Numbered from the stretch's first letter, positions 24,739 through 33,049 are shown. The stretch is DNA of 38,035 nt from Candidatus Methanomethylophilaceae archaeon (GCA_017461225.1 JAFTYV010000012.1:1-38035), one strand, 5' to 3'. Notes: generated by a model not told the origin, from the letters alone. Program-made: numbers and translations.

Positions 24739-24960
24739 CGGGTCGTAGTCGGAGCAGACGTCCAGTCCGAAGACCTCCGATCCGGTGCGCGCGCAGGTCC
24801 CGCCGCTGTACGAGTTGCAGTTCTCGCAGCAGCCCGGCCTGTACCTCCCGCATGTGGAGCCGTCCTCCGTCGGCCTGTCCTCCGGCACGCAGAGCCACAC
24901 GTCGCCGTCGTGCCTGCAGAACCTGCACGTGCGGCACCTGCGGTAGTTCTCGTTCGTCAT
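24724..24960 (-). CDS. Small Cys-rich protein, probable zinc or Fe-S binder
   Basis: 78 residues with ten cysteines in two groups: CRTCRFC plus WLC near the N-terminus and CCENC plus a following GTC and VC. CxxC pairs of this kind bind zinc or an Fe-S cluster. The ATG at 24960 (MTNENYRRC) is preferred over a longer start at 24987, which would overlap dinB. It lies 23 bases after dinB on the same strand and overlaps the convergent DUF5685-like gene by 15 bases. I do not recognise a named family. Confidence 0.65.
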   Translation of the reverse strand: MTNENYRRCRTCRFCRHDGDVWLCVPEDRPTEDGSTCGRYRPGCCENCNSYSGGTCARTGSEVFGLDVCSDYDPSGPV

Positions 24961-24983
24961 GCACCCCGCATGCACCGCCGCCT

Positions 24984-26252
24984 TCAATACCGTTGTCCCG
25001 GTCCGGAGGCGGTCCGCCCCCTTCTGACCCCCGCCGCGGAGGCCTTGGAGCGCTGGATCCTCATGTGCTCGACCACCCCGTGTATGGAGTCCGAGCGGAC
25101 GATCCAGTCCCTGTTCCTCACGAAGTCGAACCTGTACTTCCTCCGCATCAGCTCCAGGTAGTGGACGAGCTCCTCGTCGGAGGGACGGTCATCGGTGCCG
25201 AACAGCGTCGTCTGCCTCGTCCTGCGCTCCGATATGCCCGATATCCCCACCCCCACGAGCCTGACCGGCTTCCTCGGCAGCTTCAGGAGCATGTCCCAGG
25301 CCATGCGCGAGACGGACAGGGCGTCGTCGCTCCTGAGTCCGCTCCTGGTCTTCACGACGCACTTCATGTCGGAGTAGGTGACCTTGATGTTCACCGCCGA
25401 CCCGTGCAGACCGTAGCGGGACGCGCGCTCCTCCACGCTGAGCGACAGCAGGAGTATGACGTCGAGGAGGAACGAGTAGTCGGAGACGTCCCTCTGGAAC
25501 GTGATCTCGCGGCTGACGGACTTGGCATCCTCCGGGTTGTAGGGGACCACCTCCCTGTCGTCGATGCCCTCGGCCAGCCTGGTGAGCATGCGGCCGTGCT
25601 TCCCGAGCAGGGACTCCACGTCCCTCCTGCGTCCGGCGAGGTCGCCGACTGTGTGCACTCCCATGTCGTGCAGCCTCTCGGCCGTCTTCGGGCCGACGGA
25701 GAAGAGCTCGCGGACATCCCTGTCCCTCATCAGCTCCACGAACTCCTCCCTCGTCCTCAGCTCGTAGTAGCCGTTGGGCTTGATCTCCTCGCTGGCGGCC
25801 TTGGCCGCCGCCTTGCAGTACGACAGCCCCACGGAGCAGGTCAGCCCGACCTCCTCGGCGGTCCTCCGCTTTATCTCGCGGGCCATCTCGGCGGCCCTGT
25901 CGAAGTCCCCCGCGGTACCGGTGACGTCCAGGAAGGCCTCGTCCAGCGCTATCGGCTCGGATGCGGATGCGTAGGAGTCCCATATCCCGTGCAGCTGCCT
26001 CGACACCTCCCGGTACTTGTCGAAGTTCGGGGTCAGGTACACGCCCTCGGGACACAGCCTGTACGCCTCCTTTATGTTCATCCCGGAACGCACCCCGTAC
26101 TCCCTGGCCTCGTAGCTGCAGGTGGCGACGACGCCCCTCTGATCGGGCATGGCGCCCACGATCACGGGTTTACCGCGGAGCGAGGGGTTGTCCCTGATCT
26201 CCACGGATGCGTAGAACGCGTCCATGTCCACGTGGATGATTATCCGGTCCAT
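24984..26252 (-). CDS. dinB: DNA polymerase IV (Y-family translesion polymerase)
   Basis: About 422 residues. The catalytic carboxylates are in HVDMDAFYASVE at the N-terminus and LDEAFLDV near residue 105, with the Y-family SVGLSYCKAAAKAAS motif, a helix-hairpin-helix (SVGPKTAERLHDMGVHTVGDLA) and the little-finger domain. It copies damaged DNA with low fidelity. The steric-gate aromatic follows the first motif (FYASVE). Start at the ATG 26252 (MDRIIIHVDMD) is standard; an in-frame upstream start would add an unconserved tail. Confidence 0.95.
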   Translation of the reverse strand: MDRIIIHVDMDAFYASVEIRDNPSLRGKPVIVGAMPDQRGVVATCSYEAREYGVRSGMNIKEAYRLCPEGVYLTPNFDKYREVSRQLHGIWDSYASASEPIALDEAFLDVTGTAGDFDRAAEMAREIKRRTAEEVGLTCSVGLSYCKAAAKAASEEIKPNGYYELRTREEFVELMRDRDVRELFSVGPKTAERLHDMGVHTVGDLAGRRRDVESLLGKHGRMLTRLAEGIDDREVVPYNPEDAKSVSREITFQRDVSDYSFLLDVILLLSLSVEERASRYGLHGSAVNIKVTYSDMKCVVKTRSGLRSDDALSVSRMAWDMLLKLPRKPVRLVGVGISGISERRTRQTTLFGTDDRPSDEELVHYLELMRRKYRFDFVRNRDWIVRSDSIHGVVEHMRIQRSKASAAGVRRGRTASGPGQRY

Positions 26253-26359
26253 TCCATGGGCGCATGGGGACATCACGATATAGCGTGTCGCATCACCGAC
26301 CGCCACGGACCGCCCCGTTTCTGCTCAGGGTTAAAATAAACGGTACAGGATGACGGTGC

Positions 26360-26926
26360 ATGGCAAAGACAACGATCGGTTACATGGGGATCCCCGGTTC
26401 CAACTCTGAGGACGCGGCGGGGAACTTCGCATCCAGGATGGGTTGGGACGACGTGGAGCTGGTCCCGCTCGTGGACTCCAAGGGGGTCATCGGGGCCCTC
26501 GACTCCGGCGGATGCATGTTCGGGGTCGTGGCCACCGCAAACATCAACGCGGGTCCCGTCGGCGAGACCGCGGAGGCCCTCGAGGGGAGGGACGACATCG
26601 AGACCGTGGACGAGCTCTGGCTGCCCATCCATCACTGCGTCTTCACCGTCCCCGGTTGCACCGGGATCAGGACCGTGGCCTCCCATGTGCAGGCCCTCCT
26701 GCAGACGAAGGGGAACCTGGCATCGCTCTTCCCCGATGCGGAGAGGCTCGAGGTCGAGGACACGGCCATAGCCGCACGCTACCTCTCCGAGGGGAGGCTC
26801 TCCCCGGACACGGCCGTCATCTGCCGTAGGAACGCCGGCGAGATGTTCGGTCTGGAGCTCCTCCACGAGAACATCGAGGACCGCAGCGACAACATGACGC
26901 AGTTCCACCTCCTCCGCAGGAGGTGA
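26360..26926 (+). CDS. Prephenate-dehydratase-like protein without an ACT domain
   Basis: The 188-residue protein resembles the catalytic part of prephenate dehydratase: N-terminal IGYMGIPGSNSEDAA (compare GxxGTFSExAA), the strand-helix SGGCMFGVVATANINAG, and the C-terminal SDNMTQFHLL, equivalent to the conserved N-x-T-R-F motif but with Gln for Arg. The regulatory ACT domain that normally follows is absent. It could be a monofunctional enzyme of phenylalanine synthesis, or a diverged paralog that has lost activity. A TTAAAATA box 20-30 bases upstream gives a leaderless start. It is followed after four bases by a coiled-coil gene. Confidence 0.7.
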   Translation: MAKTTIGYMGIPGSNSEDAAGNFASRMGWDDVELVPLVDSKGVIGALDSGGCMFGVVATANINAGPVGETAEALEGRDDIETVDELWLPIHHCVFTVPGCTGIRTVASHVQALLQTKGNLASLFPDAERLEVEDTAIAARYLSEGRLSPDTAVICRRNAGEMFGLELLHENIEDRSDNMTQFHLLRRR

Positions 26927-26930
26927 GCAC

Positions 26931-27467
26931 GTGATATCCGAGATGATCGAGGCCGACGCGCGCACCCTCGACGAGATGGTGGCCGAACTGAACAGGGAGG
27001 CGGCCAAACACAGGTCGGAGAGGGACATGTACAACCAGAAGGCACAGGTCCTCGCCGACAAGCGCAACGCGCTCCAGGACAAGGCCAGGAAGCTCGTCGC
27101 CGAGGCGAACCTGGTCAAGCAGAGGAGGGACGACTTCAACCTCTCCGCCAGGGAGGCCAAGGAGAAGCGCGAGGAGTGGAACGACAAGGTCGCCATGATG
27201 CGCGAACGTGGCGGACTCGGGGACATCGGCGAGGCCAAGGCCCAGTCCCAGAACTACCACCAGAAGGTCGTGAAGTACTCCAACAGCGGACAGCTCGCAC
27301 ACGAGAAGATGCTCAGGCTCAGGGAGGAGGCCGACGCCCTCAGGGCGGAGGCGCAGGTGTGCCACGGACAGTTCCTGGACTGCAAGAAGGCCGCGGACCT
27401 GGAGCACGACCGCTACATCCAGGCCATCCGCAGGATCGAGAGGCTCAGGGACGAGCTGCCGGAGTGA
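26931..27467 (+). CDS. Coiled-coil protein of unknown function
   Basis: Nearly the whole 178-residue protein is charged helix with heptad-like spacing (many Glu, Lys, Arg, Ala and Leu), interrupted by a Gly-rich break (RGGLGDIGE near residues 92-100). It matches a class of archaeal coiled-coil proteins sometimes mislabelled phosphoserine phosphatase; no phosphatase motif is present. The GTG start is fixed by an AGGAGGTGA ribosome site five bases upstream, inside the end of the preceding gene. Confidence 0.75.
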   Translation: MISEMIEADARTLDEMVAELNREAAKHRSERDMYNQKAQVLADKRNALQDKARKLVAEANLVKQRRDDFNLSAREAKEKREEWNDKVAMMRERGGLGDIGEAKAQSQNYHQKVVKYSNSGQLAHEKMLRLREEADALRAEAQVCHGQFLDCKKAADLEHDRYIQAIRRIERLRDELPE

Positions 27468-27468
27468 G

Positions 27469-28017
27469 TCACATCAGGAGCAGGTCCCCGCGGCGTATGC
27501 CCATGAACCTGTACGTGCAGGTGCGCCCGGTCTTCGGGTTCACCATCTCCCTGCGCCCCCACTCCCTGAAGTTGCACTTCTCCAGGCAGCGGCCGGACGC
27601 CTCGTTCTCCACCTCGTGACGCGCCTGTATCCAACCGTAGCAGGTGGTGTCGAAGATGTAGCGGACGATCGCACGGATCGCCTCCGTCATGTAGCCGTTG
27701 TCCCAGTACCTCTGGGAGAGGCAGTAGCCGATCTCGCAGTAACCCTCGTCCGGATGGTCCCTCACGGCGGTTATGCTCCCTATCGGCTCTGTGGATCCGC
27801 GGAGGGTTATGCACCAGTCCATCGAACCCGCGGGGTACTGGTCTATCCATGCCGATATCACCCGTGCCGTCTCGGACACGTCCCCGTGGACGTCCCACGT
27901 GAGGAAGTGCGTGACGTCCGGATCCGTCATCCAGTTGCGGTGGGCGTCCCGGACGTCCTCCATGGTGAACATGCGGAGCTCCAGACGCTCCGTCAGAAGG
28001 TGCCTCGTCCTGATCAC
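27469..28017 (-). CDS. GNAT-family acetyltransferase (RimJ/RimL-like)
   Basis: The 182-residue protein has the RimJ/RimL opening TERLELRMFTMEDV, the acetyl-CoA-binding core with EIGYCLSQRYWDNGYMTEAI (residues about 92-112), and the late motif ARHEVENEASGRCLEKCNF. Such enzymes acetylate protein N-termini or small amines. The target is not indicated. It is convergent with the coiled-coil gene. Confidence 0.88.
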   Translation of the reverse strand: MIRTRHLLTERLELRMFTMEDVRDAHRNWMTDPDVTHFLTWDVHGDVSETARVISAWIDQYPAGSMDWCITLRGSTEPIGSITAVRDHPDEGYCEIGYCLSQRYWDNGYMTEAIRAIVRYIFDTTCYGWIQARHEVENEASGRCLEKCNFREWGRREMVNPKTGRTCTYRFMGIRRGDLLLM

Positions 28018-28032
28018 GTGCCACCCGAACGC

Positions 28033-28548
28033 TCACACGTTTATGTCCCTGTTGGGTATGTGGTCGCGGATGACGTGGTGGACGGCGCTGTACGGAACGG
28101 CCATGTCTATGGATATGTCCACGCAGGACTTCCCCTTGCGGTAGCTCTCGATTATCCTCTTGCGCATGCCGTCGTCCACATCGAACGTGGTGCGCCTCGT
28201 CGCCCTCTCATCCGGTTCGCGGTCCCTGTCCCATTCCTTCGAGGAACACGACGGGCACCGCCTCGGGGTCTTGCCGCCCTTGGCGTTCCACTTGTTGCCG
28301 CAACGCTTGCACATGTAGGTCTTCGGAGGCACGTCCCACTGGTGGGATCCGCATTCGGGACAGCGCTTCGGACTCCCGGTGTGGGAGTTCCAGGTGTAGT
28401 TGCAGCGCTTGCATGTGACCGTCAGGTGCGGCATGTTCCATTTGACGGAACGGCACCTGGGGCATCTGTCAGGCGCCTTGTCCCTGCGCGGGACCCAAGA
28501 ATAGGAACACCTGGAACACTTCAGCATCTCCCCCGTACCCGATACCAT
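28033..28548 (-). CDS. Three tandem zinc ribbons fused to a helix-turn-helix-like C-terminus
   Basis: 171 residues. Three similar zinc ribbons follow one another: CSRC...CPRC, CKRC...CPEC and CKRC...CPSC, each with a W or Y core and a Gly/Pro turn (about residues 10-105). A basic linker leads to a C-terminal helical segment (about 128-165) with the HTH-like DISIDMAVPYSAVHHVIRDH. Probably a nucleic-acid-binding regulator. A TATA-like TAAATACA on the minus strand about 35 bases upstream supports the ATG at 28548. I do not know the targets. Confidence 0.75.
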   Translation of the reverse strand: MVSGTGEMLKCSRCSYSWVPRRDKAPDRCPRCRSVKWNMPHLTVTCKRCNYTWNSHTGSPKRCPECGSHQWDVPPKTYMCKRCGNKWNAKGGKTPRRCPSCSSKEWDRDREPDERATRRTTFDVDDGMRKRIIESYRKGKSCVDISIDMAVPYSAVHHVIRDHIPNRDINV

Positions 28549-28649
28549 CGTAATACCCCAACAGGTATGTTTTCAATTTGATTGTATTTAACGTTTACCG
28601 CAAATACGAAAAATAATTATATACACATGGTTGGAACCGATCCGGTGAT

Positions 28650-28685
28650 GCCCAGATGCCGCGGGGAGAACGAGGGCATCTGGGC
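28650..28685. other. Perfect 11-bp stem-loop in an A/T-rich intergenic region
   Basis: GCCCAGATGCC and GGCATCTGGGC pair perfectly around a 14-base loop (GCGGGGAGAACGAG). On the plus strand it follows an archaeal TATA-like TTATATAC at 28618-28625 by about 25 bases, so a small transcript starting near the stem is possible. It lies between two minus-strand genes, in the unusually A/T-rich gap 28549-28770, where no protein gene is evident. Confidence 0.5.
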
Positions 28686-28770
28686 TGTATGATAGGTATC
28701 CTTCTATATTAGAATCGAAAGGACGTATTATCCAGATGTATCCATCCCTGGATGCAACCCGTGGGGGACG

Positions 28771-29178
28771 TCAGAGCGGATGGTCCTCGCGGTACCTGTC
28801 TATGGCCTCGGACGTCATCTTTATACCGAGGATCCAGAGGACGAACATCACCAATCCCGTGATGATGAACAGGTACGGGACGACGGTGAAGGTCGCGACC
28901 ATGAGGATCAGACTCACCACGAACACCAGCAGCCCACGTGTGTCGGATGCCACGTAGTACGCACCCAATCCGGGTAGCACGAGGGACATCGCCATCGCGA
29001 GACCGGTCGACCTGGTCTCGGGCGCACCTGTCACCGTGGCACCGGGGTTGGAACCGGTCCCATCGGGGAATCCCAGGTCGAAGGAGCAGTACCTGCAGAA
29101 ACGGTCGTCCTGATCGACCTCCTTGCCGCAGTTCGGACAGTACATTCGGGGTGGATGCACCTCCTCGTATTTCACCAT
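28771..29178 (-). CDS. Zinc-ribbon membrane protein (TM2-like)
   Basis: The 135-residue protein has an N-terminal zinc ribbon (YCPNCGKEVDQDDRFCRYC, residues 13-31), a Gly/Thr-rich linker and two to three hydrophobic helices (about residues 58-80 and 82-120). The LVLPGLGAYYV segment followed by a Gly turn resembles the TM2 domain. Zinc-ribbon plus small membrane domain proteins are common in archaea and mostly uncharacterised. The ATG overlaps the stop of the upstream reductase gene, so both are translated from one mRNA. Confidence 0.75.
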   Translation of the reverse strand: MVKYEEVHPPRMYCPNCGKEVDQDDRFCRYCSFDLGFPDGTGSNPGATVTGAPETRSTGLAMAMSLVLPGLGAYYVASDTRGLLVFVVSLILMVATFTVVPYLFIITGLVMFVLWILGIKMTSEAIDRYREDHPL

Positions 29179-30212
29179 CCGCGTCCGAAACCGATCCAGC
29201 AGGAGATGTACACGTTGGCGAGCGACGGCCTCGTCATCGCGGCGAACGCCCCGCGGAGCACGGAGTAGCCCCGCCTGAACGGACGCATGGCATCCTCTAT
29301 GTCCTCGTCGGTCCACCCGCAGAACTGTCTGTGGGCGGCCATGAAGTGGTCGTCGAACATCAGGTCGCGGTCCACCCACCTCTGGTAGGACCTGCCGTCC
29401 GAACCGCGCGCTATGGACTCGGCGACCCTGCGTCCTGACAGCATCGCAACGCCTATCCCGCCGAAGCACAGCGGGTTGGCCAGGGACGCCGCGTCACCGA
29501 CCAGGTAGCACCCGCGGTCGACGACCGCACCGATCCTGCCTATGGGCATGTGCCTCGCCCCGGTGGACAGGACGTCGCCCACGGAGTCCGTACCCTTGAT
29601 GTAGCCCACGGACATGGTCCCGTCGGCGGACGGGAAGTCCCATCTGTACGCCCCGCGGTACCTCTCGGACACCGTGAACCTCAGGGAGCCGTCGGAGCTC
29701 CCCTCCACTATGTTGTTGACGATCGGGATCATCTCCGCCGGAGTGGAACCGAACACGTCCCTGCGGACGACCGAGTGGGCGCCGTCGGCACCCACGAGGT
29801 ACCTGCACGAGAAACCGCCCGCGGTCGTGTCCAGGATGTACCTGTCCCCCTCCCTGCGGACGGAGCGGACCGTCGCCCTCGTGAACTCCGCATCGGACCT
29901 GGAGCGCAGACCGTCCAGCATGGCGTTGCGGTCCACGATGGAGCCGCTGACGGGTATGGAGACCTCCGACCCGCCCGCGAACGCTATGGTTATGCGGTCG
30001 ACGCGCCTCAGGACCCTCCCGGGGGACACCCCGGTGAGGCGGAGCATCCTGTCGCTCACTGCCTCGCCGCATATGGAGTGGTACCTGCGGTGGGGTCCCT
30101 CGGAGAGCCTCTCCAGGACCACCACGTCACCCACCCCGTTCTCGCTCAGGTAAGCGGCCGCGGACATCCCCGCGGGACCGGCACCGACAACGACGACGTC
30201 GCACTCCCTCAT
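29172..30212 (-). CDS. Geranylgeranyl reductase family flavoprotein
   Basis: 346 residues. It has the FAD dinucleotide fold VVVGAGPAGMSAA at the N-terminus, a mid-protein GADGAHSVVRR, and GDAASLANPLCFGGIGVAMLSGR late, as in the geranylgeranyl/digeranylgeranylglycerophospholipid reductase and FixC family. In archaea such enzymes saturate the isoprenoid chains of membrane lipids, quinones or dolichols. It is shorter than many archaeal lipid reductases. The neighbours include a dolichol-kinase-like and a PAP2 gene, which fits an isoprenoid-lipid role. Confidence 0.85.
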   Translation of the reverse strand: MRECDVVVVGAGPAGMSAAAYLSENGVGDVVVLERLSEGPHRRYHSICGEAVSDRMLRLTGVSPGRVLRRVDRITIAFAGGSEVSIPVSGSIVDRNAMLDGLRSRSDAEFTRATVRSVRREGDRYILDTTAGGFSCRYLVGADGAHSVVRRDVFGSTPAEMIPIVNNIVEGSSDGSLRFTVSERYRGAYRWDFPSADGTMSVGYIKGTDSVGDVLSTGARHMPIGRIGAVVDRGCYLVGDAASLANPLCFGGIGVAMLSGRRVAESIARGSDGRSYQRWVDRDLMFDDHFMAAHRQFCGWTDEDIEDAMRPFRRGYSVLRGAFAAMTRPSLANVYISCWIGFGRGW

Positions 30213-30374
30213 GGCCTCGGTGAGAGGTCGGCAGCATAAATACCATCCTGCCCCCGGACGCGGATGCGGCGGCCGGCATGCACCACCGTGAAGATTGTGA
30301 TGTGTGAAAGTCAGTCAACACCATGCGCCAACATCAACATTTATCAGCGGATAGTCCCTGACACGTACCTGTCG

Positions 30375-31088
30375 GTGCATAGATTGCTCACTCAGGACTA
30401 CATCGGATTGATCCTCGTATACTCCATAATCGCGGTATCGCTCGCGTCGGGCCTGTACCTGGACAGGAGGGGTTCGGACCTGGACGTCAGGAAGGTCGTC
30501 CATATCGGAGTGGGCAACTTCATCCTCGTCTGGTGGATGTTCACCGAGGGGTGGATCATGCTGGCCTTCTTCACCATCCCGTTCGCCATAATCCTGTTCC
30601 TCGCGATGCTCAGGGACAATGCGGTGTCCAGATCCAAGCTGGGGGAGCTCAGCAACGTGAGGGGACACAAGACCGGTCTCTTCCTGTACGCCGTCAGCAT
30701 CACACTGATGATCCTGATATTCCCGGAGCACTGGGTCGCGGCGACCTTCGGCATCGTCGCCATGACCTACGGCGACGGGTTCGGATGCGTCATCGGGAGG
30801 AGGTTCGGAAGACACGGGATCGTCAACGGCAAGTCCCTCGAGGGATCGCTGGGGGTCTTCGCGGCCACCACGATCGTCTGCCTCGTCATCCTGGTGTACT
30901 ACACGTTCCTCGCAACCAACGGGATCTGCGGGTTCTCCGCGGACTGCACGCCGATCGTCCCCGGAATCGTCGCCTGCATGGTGGCCGGCCTCGTGGCGGC
31001 CGTCGTGGAGGCCCTCTGCCACGGCGCGTACGACAACATCATCCTGCCGATGGCGGTCGCGACCGCCATGGTGCTCCTGGGGTTGTGA
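30375..31088 (+). CDS. Membrane polyprenol (dolichol/phytol) kinase-like protein
   Basis: About 237 residues with six or more hydrophobic helices. Motifs DVRKVVHIGVGNF, TYGDGFGCVIGRRFGR and GKSLEGSLGVF are those of the CTP-dependent dolichol/phytol kinase and CDP-diglyceride synthase-like family. It likely phosphorylates an isoprenoid alcohol or makes a CDP-activated lipid. The GTG at 30375 is preferred: TTATCA near 30342 is a TATA-like element about 28 bases upstream, and no ATG lies near the first helix. TTG 30384 is possible. Confidence 0.75.
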   Translation: MHRLLTQDYIGLILVYSIIAVSLASGLYLDRRGSDLDVRKVVHIGVGNFILVWWMFTEGWIMLAFFTIPFAIILFLAMLRDNAVSRSKLGELSNVRGHKTGLFLYAVSITLMILIFPEHWVAATFGIVAMTYGDGFGCVIGRRFGRHGIVNGKSLEGSLGVFAATTIVCLVILVYYTFLATNGICGFSADCTPIVPGIVACMVAGLVAAVVEALCHGAYDNIILPMAVATAMVLLGL

Positions 31089-31089
31089 G

Positions 31090-31704
31090 ATGACCTGGTA
31101 CGTGGTCGAGGGGATGGACGGATCCGGCAAGAGCTCCGTCGCGGAGATGCTGGAATCGGGGTTGCGTGCCATGGGCCGCAGGGTCATGGTGATCACCCAC
31201 CCCAACACGGACACGTTCGTGGGACGTCTGGAACGCAGGTCCCTCACCGTGGACGGGAAGGCCGCACTCGTCGTCACGACGGGGCTGTACATAACCGACG
31301 TGCTCCATTCGATATCCGTGATGAGGTTCAGAGGCCGGAGGTACGACGACATCGTGTTCGTCCGCTACATAGGGGCGGTCGCATATCTCCCCGACAGCGT
31401 GTGCGTGACCGCCTACGATGCCATAGCCAAGATCCTCCCCATGCCGGATGTCAAACTCTTCGTGGACGTGGACGCCGCCACCGCCGCCCGGCGCATCATC
31501 GAACGCGGGGACGAGATGGAGGTCTTCGAATCCGAGGAGAGGCTCGAGAGGACCCGGGGGAGGCTCCAGCGCATCCTGTCCGACTGGACCGTGATAGACA
31601 ACACCGGCACACCGGAGGAGACACGCAGACGGGTGTCCGAGATCCTCTCCGACACCGCCGGACCCATAAGGGAAGACGATGAGGTGACCGCAGATGATAC
31701 ATGA
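31090..31704 (+). CDS. Thymidylate-kinase-like P-loop kinase
   Basis: The 204-residue protein has a Walker A motif in VVEGMDGSGKSS (residues 5-16), the DR-like segment around residues 80-95 and the lid arginines in TAARRIIERGDEMEVFESEERLERTR. The general fold is that of thymidylate kinase. Its place between a polyprenol-kinase-like gene (one base before it) and a PAP2 gene suggests a different acceptor, possibly a lipid or lipid precursor; that is inference. It overlaps the next gene by 11 bases. Confidence 0.75.
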   Translation: MTWYVVEGMDGSGKSSVAEMLESGLRAMGRRVMVITHPNTDTFVGRLERRSLTVDGKAALVVTTGLYITDVLHSISVMRFRGRRYDDIVFVRYIGAVAYLPDSVCVTAYDAIAKILPMPDVKLFVDVDAATAARRIIERGDEMEVFESEERLERTRGRLQRILSDWTVIDNTGTPEETRRRVSEILSDTAGPIREDDEVTADDT

Positions 31705-32314
31705 TCCGACACACCTGTTCGAGGGGGAGGTGTCCCCCGGGTTCGCGAGGTTCGCCAAGATGGTGTCCCTCGTGTCCCATGCACCGTTCATATCCGTACC
31801 CGTGTTCATAGCGCTGAACCTGCAGGCGCCCGACACGTCCATGTTCCTGCTGTCCACCGTGATATGCATCATCACGGCCACCGTCATACCGACAGCGATG
31901 GTCCAGTACTACTCCGTGAAGTTCGACAACGACGACGGGGACATAGTCCGCAGGGAGGACAGGTTCGTCCCGCTCCTGCTGGGCACCGCATCCTACCTCC
32001 TGGGGTACATCCTGCTCGCCCTGGTGGGTGCACCGGCCGTCTCCACCACGCTGATGCTCTGCTACGTGATCGTGACGGGGGTCATCATCGTGATCAGCAA
32101 CTACTGGAAGATCAGCATACACGCCACCGGCCCCATAGGGCCGGTCCTGGCGCTCTCGTACGCGTACGGACCCGCCATGCTGGCGCTGTTCGTGCTCCTC
32201 CCCGTGATCATGGTGAGCCGCTACGTCCTCAGGAAGCACACCCCCGCGCAGCTCGTGTGCGGTGCGGCCCTGGGGACCGTCCTGACGATCGCGGTGTTCT
32301 CCATCATGCTCTGA
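31694..32314 (+). CDS. PAP2-like membrane phosphatase
   Basis: The 206-residue protein has five to six hydrophobic helices and late histidine motifs, SIHATGPIG (residues about 142-150) and SRYVLRKHTPAQLVCGAALG (about 175-194), as in the PAP2 acid-phosphatase superfamily (SxHxxG and SRxxxxxHxxxD-like). The first KxxxxxxRP motif is weak (DDGDIVRREDR). Members dephosphorylate lipid phosphates such as polyprenyl diphosphate. The ATG overlaps the preceding gene and has a GAGGTGA ribosome site. Confidence 0.75.
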   Translation: MIHDPTHLFEGEVSPGFARFAKMVSLVSHAPFISVPVFIALNLQAPDTSMFLLSTVICIITATVIPTAMVQYYSVKFDNDDGDIVRREDRFVPLLLGTASYLLGYILLALVGAPAVSTTLMLCYVIVTGVIIVISNYWKISIHATGPIGPVLALSYAYGPAMLALFVLLPVIMVSRYVLRKHTPAQLVCGAALGTVLTIAVFSIML

Positions 32315-32462
32315 GGAGGGTGCATGGGCGATGTTCCCGACACCGGGTGCCCGTACCGTGCAATCAGGCGTGATACGAGATGGACGTGGTACGACGGGGA
32401 CCGTTGTGCATCGGAGGTGAGTATGCACGTCTATCGTCGAACATCAGTATCGACTAACAACG

Positions 32463-32470
32463 TTTTATAT
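32463..32470 (+). promoter_or_regulatory. TATA box of the acetate-transporter-like gene
   Basis: TTTTATAT is 22-29 bases before the ATG at 32492, giving a leaderless transcript. The preceding 150 bases after the PAP2 gene contain no gene. Confidence 0.7.
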
Positions 32471-32491
32471 CGGGTGCCCGATGGACGACGC

Positions 32492-33049
32492 ATGACCGAC
32501 AACAACACGCCGGCCAAGACCGCCAACCCGGCACCCCTGGGCCTCCTGGGGTTCGGGATGACGACTGTACTGCTGTCCCTGCACAACATGGGCATCATGC
32601 CGTTGGACAACGTGACCCTCGCCATGGGGGTCTTCTGCGGGGGCATCGCCCAGATGATCGCGGGCATCATGGAGTACCGCAACGGGAACACGTTCGGAAC
32701 CGTCGCCTTCACCCTGTACGGGGTGTTCTGGCTCGCACTGGTCGCGACGAGGACCGACCTGTTCGGAGCCGGATCCGGCGGGGACACCATGGGTGCCTTC
32801 TGCCTGGTCTGGGGCATCATGACCCTGTTCATGTTCATCGGGACCCTCGGGGGCAGGACGTCCCTGAAGTTCGTCTTCCTGACGCTCACGGTCACGTTCC
32901 TCGTACTCACCGCCGCCGACCTCTCCGGCATCCACACCCTGACCGCCGTCGCCGGTGCCGTCGGACTCGTCTGCGGTGCATCCGCCATGTACACGGCGTT
33001 CGCCGAGGTCCTGGCGGAACAGCACGGCAGGGAGCTGCTGCCCTTCTGA
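32492..33049 (+). CDS. GPR1/FUN34/YaaH (SatP-like) acetate/succinate transporter
   Basis: The 185-residue protein has six hydrophobic helices and the family signature NPAPLGLLGFGMTT at residues 11-24, together with GGIAQMIAGIMEYRNGNTFG and an even spread of aromatic residues. Members move acetate, succinate or related acids. In a methanogen that assimilates carbon from acetate, uptake is likely. It is transcribed alone. Confidence 0.9.
   Translation: MTDNNTPAKTANPAPLGLLGFGMTTVLLSLHNMGIMPLDNVTLAMGVFCGGIAQMIAGIMEYRNGNTFGTVAFTLYGVFWLALVATRTDLFGAGSGGDTMGAFCLVWGIMTLFMFIGTLGGRTSLKFVFLTLTVTFLVLTAADLSGIHTLTAVAGAVGLVCGASAMYTAFAEVLAEQHGRELLPF

Noticed and set aside
28641-28690. Fluoride-riboswitch-like or C/D-box-like GGTGATGCCC
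   Set aside because: Consensus is incomplete: no D box (CTGA) after it, no conserved riboswitch core, and no downstream gene on the same strand.
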